Assembly (NCBI GenBank): GCA_009103225.1
Contig: RHPI01001507.1
Span: 574,765-638,764, forward strand
Length of the DNA: 64,000 nt
Direction: 5' to 3'
Source: Chlorokybus atmophyticus
Taxonomy: Eukaryota > Streptophyta > Chlorokybophyceae > Chlorokybales > Chlorokybaceae
Part shown: positions 49,237 to 63,151 of the stretch, piece after piece
Layout of the letters: every line of letters starts with the position of its first letter
How positions within the stretch are numbered: the first letter of the stretch is position 1
The notes under the pieces: generated by a model
The model's database searches: none
Told to the model about the DNA's origin: nothing
What the model saw: the letters and a program-made list of their open reading frames with translations, nothing else
Translations under genes and position numbers: made by a program

Positions 49237-52200
49237 ATGGCGGAGCTGAGGAGTGTAGCGATAGGTCATGACTTTAGCAGGAAGCCCGGAAGCGTTATGC
49301 ATGGCGTCACCGGCAGGGAGGGCGTCCTGGAGGTTCATGTGTGTGTGCGTTGTGCGACTGGCATATGCCGAACAGCATTCATTGCTTCGCGGTATCTGAG
49401 TTGCAATATTCAATCATGTGGTTAAGTACTTCAATCCATCATGTGATTGTGTGTTGGTCTCGATGGCTGCCGGCGAACGTGATGGTATCGCGCATTGGTC
49501 AGTCGTTCTAACAGTCAACAAGGCATTAGGTCCTGCCGCACTGGGCACACCCACACCCACACCCAGTCACACATATCCATACACCCACATATACCCCACC
49601 CACCTACACCCACCCATCCACATGCACGCACACAAGCCTACACATGAGGACTCATCTCCCTGTCCCACAGCTGTCCCGCACCGTCGACTTCATCGACACG
49701 CACTCGTCATCCCCCCCCAACACCACCAACCCTACGTCACCAACGAAATTCGACCTTCCGGTACGCGTACACATATCTGTTCCCCCCCCCCCCCCCNNNN
49801 NNNNNNNNNNNNNNNNNNNNNNNNNNNNNNNNNNNNNNNNNNNNNNNNNNNNNNNNNNNNNNNNNNNNNNNNNNNNNNNNNNNNNNNNNNNNNNNNNNNN
49901 NNNNNNNNNNNNNNNNNNNNNNNNNNNNNNNNNNNNNNNNNNNNNNNNNNNNNNNNNNNNNNNNNNNNNNNNNNNNNNNNNNNNNNNNNNNNNNNNNNNN
50001 NNNNNNNNNNNNNNNNNNNNNNNNNNNNNNNNNNNNNNNNNNNNNNNNNNNNNNNNNNNNNNNNNNNNNNNNNNNNNNNNNNNNNNNNNNNNNNNNNNNN
50101 NNNNNNNNNNNNNNNNNNNNNNNNNNNNNNNNNNNNNNNNNNNNNNNNNNNNNNNNNNNNNNNNNNNNNNNNNNNNNNNNNNNNNNNNNNNNNNNNNNNN
50201 NNNNNNNNNNNNNNNNNNNNNNNNNNNNNNNNNNNNNNNNNNNNNNNNNNNNNNNNNNNNNNNNNNNNNNNNNNNNNNNNNNNNNNNNNNNNNNNNNNNN
50301 NNNNNNNNNNNNNNNNNNNNNNNNNNNNNNNNNNNNNNNNNNNNNNNNNNNNNNNNNNNNNNNNNNNNNNNNNNNNNNNNNNNNNNNNNNNNNNNNNNNN
50401 NNNNNNNNNNNNNNNNNNNNNNNNNNNNNNNNNNNNNNNNNNNNNNNNNNNNNNNNNNNNNNNNNNNNNNNNNNNNNNNNNNNNNNNNNNNNNNNNNNNN
50501 NNNNNNNNNNNNNNNNNNNNNNNNNNNNNNNNNNNNNNNNNNNNNNNNNNNCACCACCACCCACATACCCACCCACCCAGGTCGACTCCGAGCACAAGTC
50601 CCTCCGTCTCAAGCCCTTCTCCCTCCGTCTCCCCCACATGCGCGCCTTCCACCTCTCCTGGCTCACCCACTTTGTTGTCTTCTTCTCCACCTTTGCCGCC
50701 GCCCCCCTCTTGCCCATCATCAGGGAGGACCTCAACCTCACTGGTGTGGAGCTAAGTACTGCTGGCATCGCGACTGTCACGGGGACCATCGTGGCCAGAG
50801 TGGTGATGGGAACCGTGTGTGATACGGTCGGACCGAGATATGGGATCGGGATCGTCGTGATGGGAACGGCACCGGCGGTGTTTTGTATAAGCTTGGTCAA
50901 GACGGCGACAGGGTGAGTGGTGGTATGTGGGTATGTGGGTATGTGGGTGTTGGTGTGGTTGTTACTATGTGTGTACGTTTGTATGTGTATGTGTGCGTGT
51001 GTTCAAGTGAATAGGGCTGTGAATGCACTTGTATCTGTATACGTGTGTATGTCATACCCACCCGCCCACCCTCCCACAGTTTTATCATCTCCCGTCTCTG
51101 CATCGGTTTCGCCCTCGCCGAGTTCGTCGCTATCCAGTTCTGGTGCTCTTCCATGTTCTCCCCTTCCATCGTGGGTCTCGCCAACGCGACGGCGGCGGGG
51201 TGGGGCAACCTCGGCGGCGGCTTCACCCAATTCCTCATGCCTCTGGTGTTTGGAGTGATAGCGAGCGTGACTGAGAGGGAGTTCTTGGCGTGGAGAGTGG
51301 CGTTCTTCGTACCCGGGGTGGCCATGGTGGGGGTGGGGATCATGGTGTTGATGTGGAGTCAGGATCTGCCGGATGGGTCGTATAGAGCGCTCATCAAGTC
51401 GGGGAAGAAGGTGTGTGCGCGCGCGCGGGTTTGTGTTCTGTTCCATGTGTGTGTGTGTATGCAACACACGTGTGCACGCATGTGCACCCACCCACCTACA
51501 TCACCCACACATACGCACGCACGAATGTTTAGTATACACGTGCATATGCGTGCGCGTGTGTGCTTGCACGTGTGTATTCTCTGAGATGTAAAGTTCAAGC
51601 ATCAAATTGCGTGTGTTGTTGTTCTTGTTGTTTGAACACAGGTGCAGGAGTCGGGCAAGGGCGTGTTCCTGGCGGGCGCCCGCAACTACCGCACGTGGAT
51701 CCTCGTCGCCCTGTATGGCTTCTCCTTCGGCACAGAACTCACAATGAACAACATCACCGCGGTAAGAACCCGGTGTTAACTGGTGGACACCTCTCCCACT
51801 CACCCACACGCGCACACACATTCTCAGAGCTACTTCTTCGACCGTTTCGATGTGGACCTCCGCGCCTCCGGCTTTATCGCGTCATCGTTTGGTCTGATGA
51901 ACGTGTTCTCGCGGTCCACGGGCGGGGTGGCCAGCGACGCCGCGGGGAGGAGGTGGGGGATGAGGGGGAGGTTGTGGACGATGTGGGGCATGCAGGTGAG
52001 TGTGTGTGCGTGCGTGCGTGCGTGCGTACGTGAAAGCATGTGGGTGGGTGTGGGTGTGACTGTTGCCGTGCTGCGCAGACAATGGCGGGTGTCATGTGCG
52101 TAGTTACTGGGCGGATGTCCAACCTCGGCGCAGCGATAGCAACACTACTCATCTACGCCATCTTCACGCAGGCAAGCACAGCACAACACGACAACATTAC

Positions 52201-52599
52201 AAAAATAGAACATCCTAAGAAAACAACAGTGACAACAGGCTGCGGAGGGTGCGTGTTTCGGCGTGGTGCCGTTCGTGTCGCGCCGCGCCCTCGGCGTGGT
52301 GTCGGGCTTTGTTGGCGCGGGCGGCAACGCGGGATCGGCTTTGGTCCAGGTAAGGGGGGTTACACCAACAGTTCTGCCGGTGTAATAGAAATCATCAATG
52401 TGGTTGACACAACAACAACAAGAACACCAACGGCTACTGCTACTACGTTGTTGTTGCTGTTGCTGTTGTTGTTGTGGTGGTGGTTGTGACTGTTGTGGTG
52501 TAGTAGGAATTACTGGTGTGGTTGACACAACGACACCAAGAACACCAACGATTACTGCTACTACCATTGGTGTTGCTGTTGCTGTTATTGTCGTTGTCG

Positions 52600-52641
<42 letters not shown>

Positions 52642-53370
52642 TTGTTGTGACAATTGTGGTGGTGTAGTGAGATTTGTGTCAGTGTGATGACTCCACTACC
52701 ACCACAACAACAGCAGCTGCTACTTTTACTGCTTCCATTGTTGTTGTAGTTGTGGTTGTTTTGGTGGTGGTGGTGGTGGTGGTGAGTTGTATACTGACGA
52801 TTGTTATTGCTGTGTGCAGGGAGTGTTCTTTCAGAACTCGGAGAAGATCAAGACAGAGGACGGGATCACCTACTTGGGCTTCTCGATGGTTGGGGTATCG
52901 CTGCTTTGCACGCTCATACACTTTCCGCAGTGGGGCTCCATGTTCTTCCCACCCTCTACAAAGGCAAGTGACATATGTTTATGTGTGCTGGCATCTGTCT
53001 TGGTGCCATTGCCTGCTTGAGTGTGCAGAACACGCACGCATTCTGAAGCACATGACCCTGCACACATATATGCATACATACACCCACAGATGCAATTGCT
53101 AGCACATGTGCACGTGTGCACGCACTCTCGCGCACGCGCCCACACACATACACACAGACGCAGCCGGACGCGACGGAGGAGAACTATTATGCGAGCGACT
53201 TCACGAAGGAGGAGCGTGCGCAGAACCGTCACGCGTACGTGCTGCAGTTTGCGGAGAACTCACGCTCCGAGCGCGGCAGCGCTTACATGCGGCGCATACA
53301 CAAAGAATCCCCTGCTGTCCCCAACAACAACAACATATCCAATGGCATCGTCACTGTCGGCGAGGGCTAA
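49237..53370 (+). CDS. NRT2: High-affinity nitrate transporter, NRT2 family (copy B)
   Basis: Same ten-exon structure as copy A: 49237-49332, 49671-49760, 50581-50912, 51080-51410, 51642-51761, 51828-51995, 52079-52171, 52239-52349, 52820-52963, 53164-53370. It splices to 1,692 nt, 563 residues. Junction phases are identical to copy A, and the 755-bp gap lies wholly inside intron 2, so no exon appears lost. [35 protein letters not shown] and [12 protein letters not shown] are all present. Differences from A sit mainly in the loop before TM1 ([16 protein letters not shown] against [13 protein letters not shown]) and the last residues. Introns 7 and 9 have GC donors; intron 1 uses the weak donor gttcat. 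It looks functional. Confidence 0.94.
49797..50551. other. Scaffold gap (755 N) in NRT2-B intron 2
   Basis: Flanked by a C-run on the left and a cacccaccc tract on the right, low-complexity sequence of the type also seen in the same intron of copy A, which is only 72 bp long there. True intron length is unknown. Confidence 0.97.
52400..52790. repeat. Triplet-rich intron 8 of NRT2-B
   Basis: Long stretches of gttgtt, gctgct (pure run about 52608-52638) and ggtggt. The corresponding intron of copy A has the complementary triplets but is shorter. Confidence 0.85.
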
Positions 53371-53615
53371 GGGTGAGCGTGTAAGGAGAGGGTGGTGATG
53401 TGGTCTTGTTGTGTTGGATGTTGGTATGTGCATTGCTGCAGTTTTGGCATCATTGAGAGCGGGAGATAGCCACAGGGAGAGTGAGATACGTTCTTGGAAT
53501 TGGGGGAGTTTTGGGTCCATTTGGATATTTGCCCCAAGAGACTAGGTTAAAAAGTTGTTAGTATTGGTTAGTGTGGACACATGCTGACAAGGGAGCCATT
53601 AAACTCTCCTCTAGT
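53371..53615 (+). other. 3' flank/UTR of NRT2-B
   Basis: Aligns inverted with 38500-38723 of copy A (gcagttttggc, gagagcgggagatag, tgggggagttttgg, ttgccccaa, aagggagccat). It marks the outer end of the NRT2 duplication block. Confidence 0.7.
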
Positions 53616-54800
53616 GTCATTGCTGAGAACAATTGTAATCGTTTACGAGCATATGTGAAAAAACAATTCAAAACTGACTTGTATGTGCGCGCATGCGCTT
53701 GCCGTGATGCAGACACTTGTTGCATCAGCAATCAGTTGTGAAAGTTCTACCGCAATCTCTATTAGTGCTGTGGTCGTCACACGAAGTCTTTGAGATGTGT
53801 GGTATGCATTTCTAGTCTTTTTGCTAGCCAATCGGATCATAAATCGCCTATTGAACATGGGGATCCGTGAATTGCCATAAGTACATCAAGGCATCATACC
53901 AAGCTAGAGATCAAAGTGCAAGTGTGCCAATAATTGTTCCACACAACCACACAAACCTCATACCACAAAGCATGCAAATTCTTGGGTGCCTTTGATATAT
54001 ATAAACCTTAACATTACAACCATGACTGGCTAACTACTATCCCTACTATACATGTATGATTACTTCATTACCGTTACTTGTATATACATACAGCAACCGA
54101 TAATGAACCGGTAACCGAGCAAGCCGAGCAGAGAACAAAGCAAAATCAACAAGTACATCACCCATGTTGACAAGAGAAACTGACAAACAGTAACCCAACC
54201 AAGTATCATCACAAAATAATATTGTAGTGTAGCAAAGTGGGTGGTTTAGGAAAAGGGTAAACGTGTGTGCAAGGTGTAACTGCACCTACATTTTGCCATT
54301 ATTGTGACCCCACCCAACCCGTCCTCCTCCTCACGATGGATTGCTTTTTACGATCTAAGATTGATGGGCTGCTGCGTGTAAATCTCTCTCATGCACATGC
54401 CGTTAAACACGCGCCAAAACGTCGAGCCGAGCCCCTCGCCGCACGCAAAGGCATGGTTCGCAACCTCCCTCGTAAACTGGTTGCGCTAGTGTACGGTTTG
54501 ATCAAGCGCTTGCTTGAAGAATACAGTAATTAACCTTGTTAGTAATTGTTGGGATTTGGAGTGGGAATGTGTGCTACACAACTGCACATGCACACATATC
54601 TGTTGCGAGCATTGAAACACACATGCTACATCTTCAGCATACACACACGCACAACAACTGCTTCGGAGCAAACACGCGCTACATTGTGCCTCCATCAACT
54701 TGATGGAGGCTGGAAACACACACAAACTCATGTGTATTTCAATTAGTACAGGGCAACATGTATGTCAAGCTCCCTAAGCCAATCAATCATGCAACACCAC
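53616..54800. other. Intergenic, nothing recognised
   Basis: Short frames with no motifs lie between the NRT2-B block and a degenerate retroelement. Confidence 0.4.
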
Positions 54801-54849
54801 CTACACCTACGCACAATCCACTACCGCACCACGATGCACAGCGCCAACA

Positions 54850-57600
54850 CGCTACGCCATGGCCGCCAGCGTAGCATCCGCCTCCGTCGTCACCAGTCCA
54901 CCGGGCACGGGCGCCCACCCTGGCATCGCCGCCGCCGCCGATGCCCCGCGCTCCATCATCGCCAGCGCCTGAGTCTGAGCCCGTTGCAAGGCGCACGCCA
55001 CCCGCTGCTTCATAATGCGCAGGAAGCCCTCCAACCTGCGAGGGTCAGCATCACGCACTACCAACATACGCCGCGCGCATAACCCCAGCACGCGCTGATA
55101 ATCTGCCCTCAACGCCCCGAGAGTCTTTGTTGCCAAGGGCCAAAACGTGTCGCCTTGCGCATGGTCACGGTACTTCCGCCTCTGGGCCTGCTCCGCCGCC
55201 CTTGCCGTCGCCCCTGAGCTGTCGGTGCGCGCAGTCACCGGCACGTCCAACGGCCAACGCGAATCACGCCCAGGCTCCGTCGTGACGAGGTTCAACAACC
55301 TGCCACGCGTCTCCCCTTGCCGAATCGGCATAAAGCCGACCTGCTCGCGACTTACCTCAACTCTAGCCTAGCGAAGGATGAGAAACATCTCGTCACGCAC
55401 CGCGTCATACGTCGCTGTGCGTAAACTGCCCACACCCACAACGCAGCAAGTGCGCTCCAACAAGCGCCAACGTGACGCCGCACTCGCAATGCGCCACCCT
55501 CTCCAGGAGCGGGTGCAACAAAACTAGCCTTGTCCGCACCGCCGTGCAATGCATTTCACTGGACTGTGTAGCCGCTATCAATGGCAAAGCCGTTAGCCAC
55601 GCGCCCGCTCTCGCTGCCGCTGCGGACTTGCGGCGTAACTTCTCGTCCACCGACGGTTCCCGCTTGTACGCCAACACCTCTGATGATTGCCGATGTTGGT
55701 GCTCAAGTCATGCTGCATTGTTCGCACCGCAGCCCACGTCAGCGCCGTAAACGCGAGAAGATCCGCGCGAGGCCGGCGGCAACAAGTCCACCGCACCATG
55801 TACGTCTTGCTGAAATGGCCACGTACCAGCCGCCATTGTATCAATGGCCGCCGCCACCGCGGCATCCATGGTTGCCAATCGCCCATGCCGCCTGTCAAGC
55901 GACGAAAGCCGCGGGGGCGTGCACTGCCAGTGACCTCAAACCCAACCCGCCGGTTGCCACCGGCAGTGCCACTTGTGTTGCCACGCGCGTCGGTCGCTTG
56001 TTCATCTCGGGTCACTTGGCGCCCACCCGCCGCCGCCGCCATAATGATTGCTGCAATATGGCTTCAAAGCCTGCCAACAAAGCGCGGACATCCACCAATG
56101 AGAGTATCGTACGCGTGAGGTATGCTGGCGGCGCCGCCACATATCGCGTCAGCAGTAACGTGGTCACCTGGATGTCCAACTTGGAGTGCTCACGTGGCAA
56201 TTCTCCTGGCTTTAAAAGTCGGGAGGACTGCTACGTGAGCACGTAAGGCGTCGGCATACCGACGCTGCACAAATGCCGTTGCCCTCAAACACCCAGCGCG
56301 ACAATACCATTATCGCATCGCCGCACAACCGATGGTAGTGGCGCTGACGGTGCCAAGTCACGCTCGCCGTACACCGCCGACTTGCGCGGATTGACTTGCA
56401 AGCCCACCGTAAACATCGCCTCCGTCAGAGCGGTCGCGTTCGCCACGTCTGCTGGTGCGCCAATAAAGAACGTGTCATCGGCATAGGCCAGCGTGCAAAT
56501 AACTGTATGATTGGGCAGCACACGTGCAATGGCCTTGGTATGCACTAGCGTGTACAACAAGCCCACTAGTGGATTGCTCTGTCGCGTGCCGGTCGCGGAT
56601 TCATCGGGTACCACCTGTTTACCACACACGTACAGCAGTGCCGACGGCTATTCGTAAGACAAACGCACGAACGAGATGTGTGCGCAAACGGTGATGCCTT
56701 CAATTCGTCAAATATGGCGGCGCGCTCAACCGTATCAAAGGCGTTCGCCACGTCCAAGCTAACCATGACGTGGTTTCTGGTGCACCTATAGCCATGCTCT
56801 CAAGTGGGCCACCATCTCCGCGCCAGCTGCTGTCGCCACGCCAATTTGCCATTGCTTACAAAACGCCGACGATGGTGTGTCTGTGCGATGAGGGTGCGCG
56901 CGACGAGGCGCCGTCAAACATCGTCAATGACAATCAACCGCACCTCCACCGCCGCCTCCGAGTGCTTATGAAGGGCCGACATTGTTGTCGGACAACGATG
57001 AGCGCGCAAGGAAGGCCGCCATCGTGGCCGGCACTATACCTGCTACCAACCGTACGCACGCCGTTGTCAGCACCTCGAGGGCCGGCGAGTGCGACGTGGC
57101 ATTTAAAAAAATCTCTTCAAAGCGCTCATAAATCCAAGCCAACGGTTCTCCAGCCGCCAGCCGCCGAGATGTCAGCAGCGAGTCCCTGAACACTGTTGGA
57201 TTTAAATTGATTGCAGCTGTTGGCGCAAAATCCGCCACCCACGCAGGGATGTCGATGGTCGGTGGGTCGCCAGATGCAGCCACCGCAGCTCCATTAAAGT
57301 CTCTTCCGTAGCCGGTGCTGGTGCGCTTGGGGTTAAGGTTGCTGCCGCTATGCTCAGCTGAGCCGCACGTGCCAACGCAATGGCACGATGCGCACATGTC
57401 TCCGCCGGAAACGGCCTGCCCACACAATGCGCCGCCAATGCGATCGCAGCCAATTGCTTCTCCAGCAGCTTGAACCACGCCTCCTCCTTCAATGTCGACA
57501 CCTGTCGCATAGTACAGCGATCAATTGATGGCCAGTGGCGCCCGGTTGTACGGCAAGCAAAAGCCGAGGTAGCAGCAGCAATTAATGCCAACCGACAGCG
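54850..57600 (-). mobile_element. Degenerate non-LTR-type retroelement (RT plus C-terminal nuclease-like region)
   Basis: Fragments in several frames line up 5'-3' on the minus strand. 57591-56966 is an N-terminal region with LVAGIVPATMAAFLARSS. 56766-56285 is reverse transcriptase, with VSLDVANAFDTVERAAIF (motif A), NPLVGLLYT (motif B) and LAYADDTF (motif C, YADD), then LQVNPRKSAVY. 55677-55352 has AGAWLTALPL followed by a zinc-ligand pattern CECG...HLLRCG. 55331-54852 has WPLDVPVTA and an RRKYRDHAQGDTFWPLA segment, which is where related elements have a restriction-like endonuclease. Many stops and frame changes show it is dead. No ends, poly(A) tail or target-site duplication were found. 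Confidence 0.75.
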
Positions 57601-57704
57601 TCATCTTACGATATGACGATGTGCTGCAGTGCTAATAACGCGCAATGAGCCACGTCCACGCGTGCCCCGTACAAGACATGCTGCAGGTAGCGCGGGCTGA
57701 CAAG

Positions 57705-58154
57705 TGTTGGAGTTTAAGACCCAAATTTGCCGTCGCCAGACTCCAATCAGCTTAATCTGCTTAAGTACTCAGTAGTTTTGTACTTAGCGATATATTGGGG
57801 TATGGGACATGGCTCTGCCGCCTCTGGACTTCATTCAGCTTAGCGTGGCCAAGGTCTCATTAAGTTGTACTTAGCAGAGTCCAGATCCAAGTTCCCTGAT
57901 AGTTCTGACAATCATGGCAGTTTCGACCGTTTAGGGCTGTATTAACTAACTTTTATGACTGCTTGGTAGTTAGAACGGGTATGTGAGTATAAGGGGACAC
58001 CCGTACACGTTTCTAATGGTTCACTTTCACAAGTGCTTGCGTTTAGTGGCGGCAAAACCTGATTTTGGCGTGGCCTGATTGGTCGTTCTGCTTGCACAAA
58101 CTGTTTGAGGGTCTTGTGTTGTGTATTCACACCTAGATAGCTTGCGTCTCAACA
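57705..58154 (+). repeat. 5' LTR of a Ty1/copia element
   Basis: 450 bp beginning TGTTGG and ending CAACA, giving the short terminal inverted repeat TGTTG/CAACA. It is followed directly by a primer binding site and copia-type gag. No matching 3' LTR was found in the window, so the ends rest on these signals alone. Confidence 0.65.
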
Positions 58155-58168
58155 CATTATGGGCCCAC
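58155..58168 (+). other. Half-tRNA-type primer binding site
   Basis: cattatgggcccac directly follows the LTR. TTATGGGCCCA is complementary to the anticodon stem-loop of initiator methionine tRNA (TGGGCCCATAA) rather than to its 3' end. Copia of Drosophila is known to prime this way. Confidence 0.6.
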
Positions 58169-58310
58169 ATACGCTGGGTATTGAGCTGGTATAGGCATTT
58201 TGGCGGAGCATTTGCTTAAAAAGTAGTTGTTTCTGATACTGTGGAGGTCTATGCACCTACAATTGCAATTTCTGGCCTGGTTTGAGCTAGTTTTTAGCAA
58301 GAATTTTGCT

Positions 58311-59355
58311 ATGTCGATCAGCTACGACATGGCGGTGATTGAGCCTCCTAGAGATGACAATTAACACACCTGAAGCAGCCGCATGAGGTGGTTGTTTGAG
58401 CACAAGAGCTTATGGGAGTTTGTGGACCCAAAGGAGGTAGACCCTCTACCCATAGGCCAGAGCGCTGTTTGGAAGCAGAACTGCAAGAAAGCACTTGCAC
58501 TCATTGCTTTGGATGTGAGGGAGTTTTACTTGGTCACTTTGGATGCTTGCTCCACTACTAGGGAGGCTTGGGAGAACTTATCTAATTTTTTCAAGGCCAA
58601 AAACAATGCCAGGCGTGTCTAGCTTAAGCGCGACCTGAATGCCTTGACAAAGGAGTCCAGTGAGCCAATTACCAAGTACATCGGACGAGCAAGAGAGCTT
58701 TGAGACTTATTCTGCATTGGTAGCGAGCTGAAGGAGTCTGAGGCGGTTCGGGCTATCATATCAGGTCTGCAATACGACTTTGACATTTTGATCACGGTGC
58801 TGGAAGGTTTTGACTCTGACCCCACGTTGGATGAGGTTATGCCAAAGTTGCTACAAGTTGAGCAGAGGCTTAAAATGAAGGATGAGGTTTTATATGCGGT
58901 GGCTTTTGCAGTTTTCAGATCTTGTGGTTCAAGTTACAGCACCAAACCCACGGCATAAGGAGGTGGTTCTTTCATCCACAGCAATTCTTCTCAGAAGAAG
59001 CAGGTTAGGCAGTGCGGGTATTGCAAGATGCTTGGTCATCTAGAGGAGAAGTGTTGGAAGAAGCATGGCAAGCCTGAGGGTGCTGGAAACAAGGAAAAAC
59101 CCATGGCTTTGACAGCTGGTGCTGATCAGAGCTGGTTTTAGACTCTGGTGCGAACCGCCATATGACCTATAACAAGTCTGCATCTGTCTCCTTCAAAACC
59201 CTGGTCAGACCCTTCAGTGTTGCATGCGCTGAGAAGGAAAGCGTGATGAACGCTATCGGCCGAGGGGATGTTATCCTTGATTGCCAAGTTGAGGGTTCAA
59301 CAAGGCAAGTGCAGCTCAAGGATGTTCTTCGTGTTCCAGAGCTTGCGGCACGTTT
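58311..59355 (+). pseudogene. gag: Ty1/copia gag and partial protease, disrupted
   Basis: Gag matches the copia/UBN2 pattern: MRWLFEHKSLWEFV, KKALALIALDV, TTREAWENLSNFF, EPITKYIGRAREL, VRAIISGL. A CCHC knuckle CGYCKMLGHLEEKC follows at about 59016-59057, and the protease begins LDSGANRHMT (about 59141-59170). Breaks visible: a frame change near 58364, a CAG-to-TAG stop at 58619-58621, a TGG-to-TGA stop near 58702 and a frame change before the protease. These are typical of an old copy. Confidence 0.82.
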
Positions 59356-60084
59356 ATGTATTCAGTTAAAGATTTCGCGGCACTACGGTATATACGTATC
59401 AAATAATCAACATGCAGCCATAATTGGCCATGTATGCACTAGTGCTCAATATTTCATAGATTGGCATGCATGCATTGAAACCAACGGATGTGCTTTGGAC
59501 GACCAGTATTGTACTTGCGTAGATTTAACAGTTCAACGCCACTACTCGCCGCCTAGCCAATGAGAGGCAGGCGGGCCGCGCATACTGCCGCGCAGGAGCG
59601 GGATGTGTGATGTAGGTGACCTTGAATGCCGGCCGGCCAGCCGGCCCGACCAACAGCCGCACCACTAGCTTGGTTGAAATTATATCATATTTGCATCGTG
59701 TTATCGGCATAGCGGACTTGTAGCTTTATGAGTGCCATTCCGTTATGAGAGTGTTATCGGGGTATTGGTTTACAACTCAAGCCTTCGATCAACGCGGGAT
59801 ACTGAACAGTCTACTTTTATCCACCCACTGTGCAAGTGAGAAGACTGACACTGAGGGGCATTGGGCACTTTCCCCGCGCACCAGACGCAAGCAGCGACTA
59901 AACTGACACTCCCACGCAGTCACACGGTTTCCACCCCTGTCCCTACCTGCTGGGCGGCGCAGCCTGTATCACTTGCCTTGCTTCTGTTCTGGAGCTCCAT
60001 GCGCTGCGACCTGCCTGATCGACGGCGGTGTCTACCGGATACCGGACGGTGGACTTTGGCAACAACAAGATGATATACAGTCAT

Positions 60085-60136
60085 TGACCGGTAGAGTACG
60101 TGGCGCGGTCCAACACGCCACGTTCTATACCGGTCA
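60085..60136. repeat. Inverted repeat, 21-bp arms
   Basis: tgaccggtagagtacgtggcg (60085-60105) pairs with the complement at 60116-60136 with two mismatches, around a 10-base loop. Confidence 0.75.
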
Positions 60137-60451
60137 CGCACGCCATGTATCCGGTCCAATTTCGGTTCAATGTACACGCAAGGGCAGAATGGCCGCGCGG
60201 TCGCAAGGCTTCGGAACCGCGACAAACATCAACCAGCATGACCAAATGAAGTCTCGCGGCTTGCGACCAATTGCATCCGCTTTCCTGCTGCCCCGCCAGA
60301 AAGTGTTCCTTGATATGTCTAAAGGCTGCTTGCACGCACGCACATGCGCGACTCGCGCAGAGACGCGACAGAGACTTCCTGTTCGCAAAATGTGAATTCT
60401 TCCACACATAACGGCACCATCCACCTGCATATGGACTCGACTGCAACGCAA

Positions 60452-60493
60452 GGCATTGAGGTGGAACTTGAACTTAAGTTCCACCTCAATGCC
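60452..60493. repeat. Perfect 18-bp inverted repeat beside the duplication edge
   Basis: ggcattgaggtggaactt and its exact complement flank a six-base spacer. It lies about 80 bp outside the start of the duplicated sulfotransferase-B block. Confidence 0.9.
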
Positions 60494-60569
60494 GTTCTAT
60501 CCCATTGCGGAGCTCGCGTTTTTCATGTGTGCCTGCTAGCTGCTGAAGTGTGAGCATACACGCTTTGTG

Positions 60570-61089
60570 CGAAGCGAGGCGGTGAGGCGGTGGCGTGGCT
60601 GTCCGCGGTACTGTGAGTGGCGTCAGCGTCGTCGTCGAGGTTGCGAGGAGAGTGCGTCTGGCAGGCGTAGCTTGCTTGGAGAGGAGAGCTGCGGCTGGTT
60701 GCTACAAATGCAAACGCAGCTGAGGCTTGACCTGCTCTCACCTCCTCTCCTCTGCTGCTGGTGCATGCTGTCTCCTGCGCCGCCGCCAGGCATGCGGCGG
60801 TAGAGTCGACCACCGCTGAGCTGTAGCTGTAGCTGCCAGCGAGCCAACGAGCGCCAGCTGGCTAAACTACTTGTGAGGTCAGTGGAAGACCTTGCACACT
60901 TAGCCAAGCCAGGCCAGGACAGTTATCGCCTGGCTTGGCCAGGCAGTGGCAGCTGTTTTGGCTGCTTGCAAGCGTGTCTAGGTGCTTTCACGTCAGTTGG
61001 CAACCAAGCAAGCACCTGTGCTAATTTCTTTGTCTACCTCTCTCTCTCGCTTTAGCATTGCCAGCTGGTCCGGTCGCTCCACACTTCGA
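60570..61089 (+). promoter_or_regulatory. Sulfotransferase-B 5' flank, shared with copy A
   Basis: Inverted counterpart of 46468-47030. Conservation begins at about 60570 (gaggcggtgaggcggtggcg), giving the outer limit of the block. Confidence 0.55.

Positions 61090-63151
<2,062 letters not shown>

Larger units (their letters stand above)
57705..59355 (+). mobile_element. Ty1/copia retrotransposon, 3'-truncated and mutated
   Basis: 5' LTR, primer binding site, gag and the start of protease are present. Integrase, reverse transcriptase, RNase H and the 3' LTR are missing. Similarity ends shortly after the protease segment VLRVPELAARL (about 59355), after which the sequence is unrelated. Lesions in gag and protease make it non-coding. 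Confidence 0.8.
59356..60569. other. Intergenic with hairpins, no gene recognised
   Basis: Contains a GC-rich palindromic stretch (ggccggccagccggcc) near 59629-59645 and the two inverted repeats listed separately. Short frames lack motifs. Confidence 0.45.

Noticed and set aside
38500-53615. Two NRT2 copies as allelic contigs wrongly joined
   Set aside because: Protein-level differences, different intron lengths and one altered splice donor show real paralogues. Scaffolding error of position alone remains possible.
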